A stretch of 33,938 nucleotides of DNA from Saprospiraceae bacterium. Its GTDB lineage: Bacteria > Bacteroidota > Bacteroidia > Chitinophagales > Saprospiraceae. Of the stretch, positions 26,767 through 33,938 are shown one piece after another; position 1 is the first letter of the stretch; each line of letters opens with the position of its first letter. The translations under genes were made by a program, and so were the position numbers. The stretch is from NCBI GenBank assembly GCA_013001975.1, contig JABDKX010000114.1, positions 1 to 33,938 of the forward strand, given 5' to 3'. A model generated the notes under the pieces. That model was not told the DNA's origin. It ran no database searches and worked only from the letters and a program-made list of their open reading frames with translations.

Positions 26767-27606
26767 ATGTATAAATTAAGGAGTGCTGCATATGTGTTTT
26801 CTTTCGCATTAATATTGGCGTCTTGTGGGGATGACAAAAAAACCAAATCGCCAGTTGAGAGCGAGAAGACTGAAACAAATGCTGATCAATTGAGCGAAAA
26901 TAATGATTCACATAACCACAAAGTGGACAGCCATGATGGTCACGATCATGACGGCCATGATCATGAAGGTCATTCTCATGTGACCAAACCTAAGGCAATA
27001 GAAAACAATACCAGAGTTAGAGTCCCTGCTGAAAAGAAACCTGCTGATCCTACCAAATTTGTTCAACCTGAAAACAATCCTGTTCAAACAAAAGAGGAGA
27101 TGCAAGTTGAATTTCAAAATAAAATGCAAAGTGCAGTGTTAAACCTTCCTGAACCATGTGGATTGTTGACAGATGACTTTATTGGAAAAGTTATAGGTGT
27201 GGATAAAAACGCAATAACCTTGAAAGATGGATCAAGTCCTGCAACGCCTTATGCCAGATCATGTTTTTTTAGATGGGATCACTTAGGGACACCTAATTCA
27301 GGAGTGTTAATTCAAGTACAAGATAACCCAGTTCCTGATGAATTTCCAGATTGGGCTCCCTATTATATCCAAGCAAAAAGAAATCAGGGAGAGAAATCAC
27401 CAGATGGCAGTTTAAGTTATAAATATAAAAAATTAGATGGTCTGGGGGTTGATGGTGCCTATAGTTTTGAGCTTCACAGATATCTATGGAGAGACGCTAA
27501 GAATTATGTTTACCTAATTGCATTTAACCTTCCTTCAACAGAAGGAGAAGAACTTGAGTGGGCAAAAAAATTAGGAGCTGAAGTGATGAAAAATGCAAAA
27601 CTTTAG
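26767..27606 (+). CDS. His-rich lipoprotein of unknown function
   Basis: The 279-residue product has a lipoprotein signal (lipobox LASC, Cys20) and is probably anchored in the outer or inner membrane facing the periplasm. Residues 49-71 contain nine His among Asp/Gly (HNHKVDSHDGHDHDGHDHEG then HSH), a typical flexible metal-binding stretch for zinc, nickel or copper. A Pro/Lys-rich linker follows, then a folded C-terminal domain from about residue 115 with CGLLTDDFIGKVIGV, SCFFRWDH and LWRDAKNYVYLIAFNLP. The two Cys (CGLL and SCFF) could form a disulfide. The C-terminal domain is not recognised. recN starts 6 bases after the stop, so the two are probably co-transcribed. Confidence 0.8.
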   Translation: MYKLRSAAYVFSFALILASCGDDKKTKSPVESEKTETNADQLSENNDSHNHKVDSHDGHDHDGHDHEGHSHVTKPKAIENNTRVRVPAEKKPADPTKFVQPENNPVQTKEEMQVEFQNKMQSAVLNLPEPCGLLTDDFIGKVIGVDKNAITLKDGSSPATPYARSCFFRWDHLGTPNSGVLIQVQDNPVPDEFPDWAPYYIQAKRNQGEKSPDGSLSYKYKKLDGLGVDGAYSFELHRYLWRDAKNYVYLIAFNLPSTEGEELEWAKKLGAEVMKNAKL

Positions 27607-27612
27607 GAATAA

Positions 27613-29268
27613 ATGCTCAGGTCTCTAAGAATAGAAAACTACGCTATAATTGAAAAGGTATCTCTTGATTTTGATGATACCCTAAATATAATTACTGGTG
27701 AAACAGGTGCTGGTAAATCAATAATTCTTGGGGCTCTAGGGTTGGTTATGGGACAAAGAGCGGATACCAAAGTATTATACCATGATACTTCAAAATGTAT
27801 TGTCGAAGCCACTTTTAATAAATATCCCAAATCAATCGATGCCATTTTATCGGAAGCAGATTATGATATAGAAGAAGAATTAATAATACGAAGAGAAATT
27901 GCACCTTCAGGTAAATCAAGGGCCTTCGTCAATGATACGCCTACCAAATTAAGTTTTCTCCAAAAGATTACGGTTGATCTGATTGATTTAAACTCACAGT
28001 TCGAAATCACTGAAATCCAAAACCCCAAATTTCATCTCAATATAATAGATGCCTTAGCAGGCAATGCATCAATCCTCTTAAAATATAAATCCCTTTATAG
28101 AGATTATAAGAAGAAGACAAAAGATTTAGAAGAATTGCTGTCTTTGGAAAACAACCTTATTAAGGAAATGGATTTTATAAAGTTTCAATTTAACGAATTA
28201 GATAAAGTAGGTCTTGAAGAGGGAGAATTAAAAAAGCTGGAATCGGAATCTTCATTATTAGAAGGTGCAGAAGATATCCGTATCCTAATGGAAGAATCTA
28301 AATTTTTATTAGCTGAATCAGACTCCAATGTCAAAGAAGTCGTAGAACAATTATATTATAAATGGCAATCTTTTGAAAATGCAGATCCTGAAATTAAATC
28401 AGGCTTAGATTGTTTTAATCAAATACTTGAGAGTTTTGAAGAATTAATAGCTAAGGCCGAAAGTATTGTTGGCAAAGCCGAATCTAATCCTAAAAGGTTA
28501 CACGAAATTCAAAATCGTTTAGATTCTATTTATTCGTTGCAGCGCAAACATAATGTACAAACAGTCGAAGAATTAATTGCGATTTATAATGAGTACGCCG
28601 CCAAAATTTCATCCTTTGACAATAGTGAAGTCGAAAAGGAAAAGATCAAAAACGATATTGAAGTTTTAAAAGATAATTTAAATAAGATAGGGAGCAGTCT
28701 GACTTCAAGCCGAAAGAAGGTATTTTCGAAATTAGAAAAGGAAGTCAATAATAAATTAGATGACCTATCTATGTTGTCTTCAGAAATAAAAGTGCATCAT
28801 GAACTGTCAACAACATTTAAATCTGATGGTTTAGATGAGATAAGTATTTTGTTTAAAGCCAATAAAGGAGGAGCGTTTTTGCCAATCAAAAAAGTAGCTT
28901 CTGGTGGAGAAAGTTCAAGATTAATGCTAAGTATAAAATCAACGGTTGCGCATGTAATGCAATTACCTACAATGATTTTCGATGAAATTGATACTGGAGT
29001 TTCAGGTGATATTGCCGGTAAGATGGGAAATATTTTGAAAGAATTATCCAATAACCATCAAGTCATTTCAATCACCCACTCACCCCAAGTTGCCTCAAGA
29101 GCAGTTAAACATTTCTTCGTTCATAAGGAGGATAAGAAGAAAAGAACAGTTACCCATGTAAGTGTTTTATCAGATGATGAAAGGATCAATGAAATTGCAA
29201 AAATGTTAAGTGGAAACCCACCAACAACATTCGCACTCGAAAATGCCAAAGAACTTCTTGATAGTTAG
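27613..29268 (+). CDS. recN: DNA repair protein RecN
   Basis: RecN is an SMC-like ATPase that acts in double-strand break repair. The 551-residue product matches the family length. It has Walker A GETGAGKS (29-36) in an N-terminal head, the RecN segment SGKSRAFVNDTPTKL, a long coiled coil (about 170-400), then the signature KVASGGESSRLMLSIK, Walker B MIFDEIDTGVSG, and the H-loop region SITHSPQVASRA. It follows the His-rich lipoprotein by six bases. Confidence 0.97.
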   Translation: MLRSLRIENYAIIEKVSLDFDDTLNIITGETGAGKSIILGALGLVMGQRADTKVLYHDTSKCIVEATFNKYPKSIDAILSEADYDIEEELIIRREIAPSGKSRAFVNDTPTKLSFLQKITVDLIDLNSQFEITEIQNPKFHLNIIDALAGNASILLKYKSLYRDYKKKTKDLEELLSLENNLIKEMDFIKFQFNELDKVGLEEGELKKLESESSLLEGAEDIRILMEESKFLLAESDSNVKEVVEQLYYKWQSFENADPEIKSGLDCFNQILESFEELIAKAESIVGKAESNPKRLHEIQNRLDSIYSLQRKHNVQTVEELIAIYNEYAAKISSFDNSEVEKEKIKNDIEVLKDNLNKIGSSLTSSRKKVFSKLEKEVNNKLDDLSMLSSEIKVHHELSTTFKSDGLDEISILFKANKGGAFLPIKKVASGGESSRLMLSIKSTVAHVMQLPTMIFDEIDTGVSGDIAGKMGNILKELSNNHQVISITHSPQVASRAVKHFFVHKEDKKKRTVTHVSVLSDDERINEIAKMLSGNPPTTFALENAKELLDS

Positions 29269-29333
29269 GAATTGTCATTCTACTACCTTCTAGATAAATA
29301 ATTGATTAAATTCGCCACTCTAAACGTATAATT

Positions 29334-30137
29334 ATGTCAAACGGATTGTTAAAAGGAAAAAAAGGAATCATTTTCGGAGCATTAGATGAAAATTCAATAG
29401 CCTGGCATATTGCTGAGAGAGCTGTTGAAGAAGGTGCAGAAATAGTTCTAACCAATGCTCCCGTAGCCTTAAGAATGGGTGCTATTAATGAATTGGCTGA
29501 AAAATGTAATACAGAAGTTATTCCAGCTGATGCAACTTCGGAGGAGGATTTAAATAACTTGCTTGACAAGGCTATGGAGAAGTTTGGAGGAAAAATGGAT
29601 TTCATCTTGCATTCGATTGGAATGTCTTTAAATGTTAGAAAAAAGAGAGAATATACGAATATCAAGTATGATTGGATGCAGAAAACGTTTGATATTTCTG
29701 CAATATCTTTTCACAAATTGATGCAATGTGCTTATAAAAAAGATGCAGTAAATGAATGGGGTTCTATTTTAGCAATGACATATATTGCTGCTCAAAGAAC
29801 ATTTCCAGATTATAGTGAAATGGCAGAATCAAAAGCTTTACTTGAATCATTTGCAAGAAGTTTTGGATATCACTGGGCCAAGAAAAATAAAGTAAGAATA
29901 AATACTGTCAGTCAAAGTCCAACGATGACTACAGCGGGCAGTGGAGTTAAAGGCTTCCAAGAATTCTATGATTATAGTAATAATATGTCTCCTCTAGGAA
30001 ATGCAGACGCAGCTTCTTGTGCAGACTATTGCATTACTTTATTTTCTGATTATACACGCTATGTGACTATGCAAAATCTTTATCATGATGGTGGGTTTTC
30101 GAACATGGGTATGAGTCCAGATGTTCTTAATATGTAA
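29334..30137 (+). CDS. fabI: Enoyl-[acyl-carrier-protein] reductase FabI
   Basis: FabI reduces enoyl-ACP in the last step of the fatty acid elongation cycle, using NADH. The 267-residue product has the cofactor motif GALDENSIAWHIA (15-27), the substrate loop DFILHSIGMSL and the active-site residues Tyr150, Tyr160 and Lys167, in the same Y-x9-Y-x6-K spacing as E. coli FabI. The C-terminal region SQSPTMTTAGSGVKGF corresponds to the mobile loop over the active site. It lies 65 bases after recN with no terminator seen between. FabI is the usual target of triclosan and related inhibitors. Confidence 0.95.
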   Translation: MSNGLLKGKKGIIFGALDENSIAWHIAERAVEEGAEIVLTNAPVALRMGAINELAEKCNTEVIPADATSEEDLNNLLDKAMEKFGGKMDFILHSIGMSLNVRKKREYTNIKYDWMQKTFDISAISFHKLMQCAYKKDAVNEWGSILAMTYIAAQRTFPDYSEMAESKALLESFARSFGYHWAKKNKVRINTVSQSPTMTTAGSGVKGFQEFYDYSNNMSPLGNADAASCADYCITLFSDYTRYVTMQNLYHDGGFSNMGMSPDVLNM

Positions 30138-30203
30138 TTCGTTGTTAATCAGCAATTTAAGATTTAATATTTTTAAATATTTGTTGATAATAATGTATAA
30201 TAA

Positions 30204-30235
30204 TTGTGTTTAATATATTGAAGATAGTATCTTTG
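30204..30235 (+). promoter_or_regulatory. Bacteroidota-type promoter for the giant secreted protein
   Basis: TTG at 30204-30206 and a perfect TATCTTTG box at 30228-30235 are separated by 21 bases, which fits the TTG-N19-21-TAnnTTTG pattern. The start ATG is at 30298, giving a leader of about 55 bases. This is the best promoter match in the window. Confidence 0.7.
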
Positions 30236-30297
30236 TGAAGACGAAGAAACTCAAAGCTGTTTAAGGCAGCAAAGTATAATAAACTCAATCTCATATT

Positions 30298-33200
30298 ATG
30301 AACCTAAATTCATTTAAGACTTTAGCTCTTTTTATATTTTCCCTATTCCTTATTCCAAATGCAAACTCACAGTGTGGCGGCCTTCATATCGCAGGTGTTT
30401 TTGATGGACCTTTAACAGGAGGTGTCCCTAAAGGTGCTCAGGTATGTGCGCATGCGGATATTGCTGATTTAAGTATTTATGGATTAGGTTTTGCCAATAA
30501 CGGTGGTGGTTCCGATGGCATCGAATTTACTTTTCCTGCAATCTCTGTAACCGCAGGAGAATGTTTTACAGTTGCTACAGAAACAACAAATTTCACTTCC
30601 TTCTTTGGGTGTGCTCCTGATTTTATTGATACTGATGCTGCCATCAATGGAGATGATGCTGTTGAATTGTTTTGTAGTGGAATTGTTGAAGATTTATTTG
30701 GAGACATTAATACTGATGGTACTGGACAACCTTGGGAGTATCTAGACAGCTGGACTGCAGCTACAGATGCAATGGCTGAGCCAGTATTCAATATTGCTAA
30801 TTGGAGTTTTGGTGGTCCAAACGCTTGGGACGGTGAAACATCAAATGCTACTGCAGCTGTGCCTTACCCTAACATGGTTTGTTCTGCTTGCAGCATAGAC
30901 ATGATTACAGCAGGAACCCAAACTACGTGTGATCCAAACAACAATACATATAGTCAAGAAATAACGGTTACTTATACAGATCCACCAAGTACTGGAAACT
31001 TATCAATTAATGGTCAAACATATCCAATCAGTGGAAGTCCACAAGTTATTAACTTAACAGGTTTAACTTCCGATGGAAATCCTGTTACGGTTGATGCCTT
31101 TTTTGATGCAAATTCAGTATGTGGACTGGTCGTTAATGACTTATTTACTGCTCCTGCAAGTTGTGTAGCTGCTGCTCCTGTTTGTGAGATCTCTGGAGTT
31201 TTTGCTTCAAACTATGCATGTAATGATGACAATACGGTAAACTTAGATATCTGTTTTAATTATGCAAATCAATTGTCAGGAAATGTAAGTATTGAAATAG
31301 ATAATGTATTATATGGTACATTCCCATACCCAAGTACTTCGCCAGGATGTATTAGTGTTACAAATATTATCAGACCAGCATCTGGTTCTATCAATATTAC
31401 TGTATATGATGCAGCTGCATCTGCAGGAGGTGCTGTTTTCCTAAGTGAATTTCACTATGATAATACAGGAACAGATACTGGAGAATTCATAGAAGTTTCT
31501 GGTGTTGCTGGGACAAACTTAACTGGTTACTCAGTTGTTCTTTATAATGGTAATGGAGGAACCTCTTATGGTGTTTTTCCTCTTTCAGGTAATATAACTG
31601 ATGGCGGTAACGGATGTGGAACTTTCTTAATCAATCTTCCACCTAATGGATTACAAAACGGTAGTCCAGATGGTGTCGCACTTGTTGATGCATCTGGCAG
31701 CGTAGTTGAGTTTCTATCTTATGAAGGAGCCTTCACAGCAACAAATGGACCTGCTGCTGGAATGATGAGTGTAGATATAGACGCAGAAGAAGTAAGTTCT
31801 TCGCCAATTGGATCTTCAGTTTCACTTATGGATTCAGGATGGGAATTCTCAAGTACAAATACTGCTGGAATGTATAACCCTGATCTTTCTTGTTTAACCC
31901 CTTGTGTAGGAACATCAACTTATCCAATTCCAAACATAGGACCAACTTTCTTGTGTCCAGGCGATAAAGTTTTACAAATGGAACCAGGTCTTTGTGGCGA
32001 GATTACAAGAATTGCAACTCCTGAAGTATTAGATGATTGTGGCGGATTTACAGTTACGCAGTTGGCTGGACCTAGTGGGGATGATTTTATTGACATATTT
32101 AATTCTCCATATACATATTCTTATTTGGTAACAGATTCAGATGGAAATACCTCTGAATGTATGTTTAATGTAGAAGTGACGCCATATCAAAATCCAACAG
32201 ATGTTTTAACTTGTAATGATCAAGTTCATATTACTGTTAATACTTTATGCGAAGCGGATTTTACTGCTGACATGATGTTAGAAGGAGGTCCTTATGGATG
32301 TTACGATTCATATTTGGTCTCTTCAGAATTGGTGTCCGGTGAAACGAATATTTTTGAAGTCACTATCACAGACCCTATCACAGGTTTATCTTGTTGGGGT
32401 AACGTTATTGTAGAAGATAAAACTGATCCTATAATTGATTGTGAAATTTGTCCAGAGATAAATGGAACAGATGCAAGTCAATATGATGAAGAATGTTTGT
32501 TATTATGTTACGAGCAACCAATACTTCAATTAAGATATGATGATAGATTAAGAGATGATCTTATCCAAGAAGATTATGAAGATTTTGCTGATGATGCAAT
32601 GTCAGATAATTGTAGTAATTGGAATGAAAATGAAGTAAGTTTTTACGATTCTTATGAATCTTTAGGAGCTTGTGAAGGTACCAGATTAAAAAGAACATGG
32701 ACAGTTGGTTTTACTAAAGCTGACGGTTCTAAAGGATCAGTAAGTTGTACTAGAGAATATTTCTTTGCTCCAATTGCTTTATCAACAGCTAGAGAATATA
32801 ATCAAGATCCATTAACTGGACAATACATAATTGAACCTATTGAAGATACATTAGTATTACCGCCAGCTAGTATCTCGCTGCCTTGTGGTGTTGATGTTTC
32901 TCCTGAAGGAATAGCAGCCTTTTTTGACAATCCTTTATCAGTTGATAGAGATACTGATGATAATGGTGTTGATCCAGATGAATTAGATATAGACTTGGTT
33001 GTTGAAAACCATGAAGGTTACGCATGGGGATATCCTCACTATTACCAAGATGGTGTAGGATCAGGTGGTCCTCACGCTCAAAAAATTGACAATGAAGTAT
33101 GTAGTTTAATTTCAGGATATACAGATCAAGAAATTGATGCTTGTGCTCCAGGTTGTGGTGGTAATAGAAAAATATTACGAACGTGGTTAATCTTAGATTG

Positions 33201-33938
33201 GTGTACAGGTCAATTTACTGAATATGGACAAATCATAAAATCACAAGATACCAACGGTCCGCAATTAAGTGTCCCTAGTACGTTTGCAAGTGTAGATCCT
33301 TGGAATTGTACAGCAGCTGTTAACCTTCCTGCACCTGAGCACATTGCTGATGATTGTGATGCAAACATTACATACTATATCGGTGCCACAGGAGGTCTTA
33401 CTGTAACTGGTGATGCAGAAAATGGATTTGTTTTACATGATGCTCCTTTAGGTACACATACAATAGAATATCTATCTGAAGATTGCTGTGGTAATATTGG
33501 AACAGCAACTATGCAAGTAACAGTTGTTGATCATACAAGTCCAGTAGCAGTAAGTAAAGAATTTATCGTAATTAGTTTAACAAACGTTGGCAACACAGTA
33601 GATGAGTTCCAAGGATTTGCTAAGATATATGCAGAAGATATCGATAATGGAAGTTATGATGGTTGTACAGGTGTTTCTTTAGAAGTAAGAAGAACTCCAG
33701 TATGTGATGCAGCAGATGCACAATGGGGACCATTTGTAACATTCTGTTGTGAAGACCTTCAAGGAGGAGGATCAGCAGAGATCAATGTTGAATTAAAAAT
33801 AGAAGATGAATACGGTAACGCAAACATCGTTTGGGCGACTGTATTATTAGAAGATAAGTCAGGAACAATTCCTGTAATTCCACCTCATATGTTCTTAACA
33901 TGTGATATGGATTATAATGATTTCAGTATCACAGGAGG
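30298..33938 (+). CDS. Giant Cys-rich secreted protein with lamin-tail-like domains, 5' part only
   Basis: The reading frame is open from the ATG at 30298 to the right edge (1,213 codons). A signal peptide (MNLNSFKTLALFIFSLFLIP, ending NANSQ) is followed by a segment with lamin-tail-like features (VAIADLSIYGLGFANNG and DDAVELFCSG, about 58-140) and a clearer one from about 385 (FLSEFHYDNTGTDTGEFIEV, GYSVVLYNGNGGTSYG). The rest is repetitive beta-rich sequence with about 40 scattered Cys, many in CxxC or CC pairs (for example DDCDAN, DCCGN, FCCED), and motifs like GNCSECMFNVEV reminiscent of HYR-type domains. It is most likely a T9SS-secreted adhesin or surface protein whose C-terminal sorting domain lies past the window; this last point cannot be checked here. 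Confidence 0.75.
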   Translation, partial: MNLNSFKTLALFIFSLFLIPNANSQCGGLHIAGVFDGPLTGGVPKGAQVCAHADIADLSIYGLGFANNGGGSDGIEFTFPAISVTAGECFTVATETTNFTSFFGCAPDFIDTDAAINGDDAVELFCSGIVEDLFGDINTDGTGQPWEYLDSWTAATDAMAEPVFNIANWSFGGPNAWDGETSNATAAVPYPNMVCSACSIDMITAGTQTTCDPNNNTYSQEITVTYTDPPSTGNLSINGQTYPISGSPQVINLTGLTSDGNPVTVDAFFDANSVCGLVVNDLFTAPASCVAAAPVCEISGVFASNYACNDDNTVNLDICFNYANQLSGNVSIEIDNVLYGTFPYPSTSPGCISVTNIIRPASGSINITVYDAAASAGGAVFLSEFHYDNTGTDTGEFIEVSGVAGTNLTGYSVVLYNGNGGTSYGVFPLSGNITDGGNGCGTFLINLPPNGLQNGSPDGVALVDASGSVVEFLSYEGAFTATNGPAAGMMSVDIDAEEVSSSPIGSSVSLMDSGWEFSSTNTAGMYNPDLSCLTPCVGTSTYPIPNIGPTFLCPGDKVLQMEPGLCGEITRIATPEVLDDCGGFTVTQLAGPSGDDFIDIFNSPYTYSYLVTDSDGNTSECMFNVEVTPYQNPTDVLTCNDQVHITVNTLCEADFTADMMLEGGPYGCYDSYLVSSELVSGETNIFEVTITDPITGLSCWGNVIVEDKTDPIIDCEICPEINGTDASQYDEECLLLCYEQPILQLRYDDRLRDDLIQEDYEDFADDAMSDNCSNWNENEVSFYDSYESLGACEGTRLKRTWTVGFTKADGSKGSVSCTREYFFAPIALSTAREYNQDPLTGQYIIEPIEDTLVLPPASISLPCGVDVSPEGIAAFFDNPLSVDRDTDDNGVDPDELDIDLVVENHEGYAWGYPHYYQDGVGSGGPHAQKIDNEVCSLISGYTDQEIDACAPGCGGNRKILRTWLILDWCTGQFTEYGQIIKSQDTNGPQLSVPSTFASVDPWNCTAAVNLPAPEHIADDCDANITYYIGATGGLTVTGDAENGFVLHDAPLGTHTIEYLSEDCCGNIGTATMQVTVVDHTSPVAVSKEFIVISLTNVGNTVDEFQGFAKIYAEDIDNGSYDGCTGVSLEVRRTPVCDAADAQWGPFVTFCCEDLQGGGSAEINVELKIEDEYGNANIVWATVLLEDKSGTIPVIPPHMFLTCDMDYNDFSITG

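Noticed and set aside
30150-30190. Short AT-rich inverted repeat after fabI (AATATTT / AAATATT)
   Set aside because: The stem has no GC and only a two-base loop, so it is not convincing as a terminator.
30477-30791. Minus-strand ORF of 104 codons
   Set aside because: It overlaps the open frame of the giant secreted protein, which has a signal peptide and promoter; it is a shadow.
1-33938. CRISPR array, tRNA/rRNA genes, insertion sequences or prophage
   Set aside because: No regularly spaced direct repeats with unique spacers, cloverleaf-like segments, transposase motifs or phage genes were seen on either strand.

Overview
The window is AT-rich chromosomal DNA from a Bacteroidota bacterium. 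The evidence is a set of type IX secretion (T9SS) genes (porV, porU, porP/sprF, gldK), promoter-like TAnnTTTG boxes of the Bacteroidota type, weak Shine-Dalgarno sequences, and Bacteroidota-style proteins (Porin_10-type barrel, VCBS/ASPIC lipoprotein, GT2 fused to a sugar-transferase-like tail). The VCBS/ASPIC lipoprotein and the very large Cys-rich secreted protein at the right edge suggest the Saprospiraceae or a relative. That family-level placement is inference.

Layout. Positions 1-6717 hold T9SS genes: porU-porV on the minus strand (porV cut by the left edge), diverging from porP/sprF-gldK on the plus strand, which ends in a strong terminator. The usual gldL/M/N do not follow. Positions 6730-8949 hold murF facing a shrunken arginase-family protein. 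Positions 9146-11917 hold a large barrel/TSP3/OmpA protein with seven 30-residue tandem repeats, ending in a two-way terminator shared with the pyruvate dehydrogenase E2 gene (11937-13214, minus). recR (13402) and a fused glycosyltransferase (14078) follow on the plus strand, facing a 1.1 kDa-residue VCBS/ASPIC lipoprotein gene (16025-19351, minus).

From 19475 the plus strand carries an M20 amidohydrolase, an NtrC-type response regulator that stops where its DNA-binding domain should begin, and a LOG-family protein. The LOG gene overlaps by its stop codon a small orphan LuxR-type helix-turn-helix ORF on the minus strand, which sits just downstream of a putative porin gene (23016-24905). A 146-residue unknown protein, a stomatin-like SPFH protein, a His-rich lipoprotein, recN and fabI follow. 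The right edge holds the first 1,213 codons of a giant secreted, Cys-rich protein preceded by a good Bacteroidota promoter.

How the parts fit: PorU/PorV form the T9SS cell-surface attachment machinery, PorP/GldK belong to its membrane core, and the giant protein at 30298 is a plausible client. The rest is mostly housekeeping (cell wall, fatty acid synthesis, DNA repair, central metabolism) and envelope proteins. No tRNA, rRNA, CRISPR array, insertion sequence or prophage was seen, and no gene-free stretch exceeds 300 bases. I did not find a clear new multi-gene system. The best leads are the HTH-less NtrC regulator, the degenerate arginase-like protein, the 30-residue repeat array and the Cys-rich giant protein.
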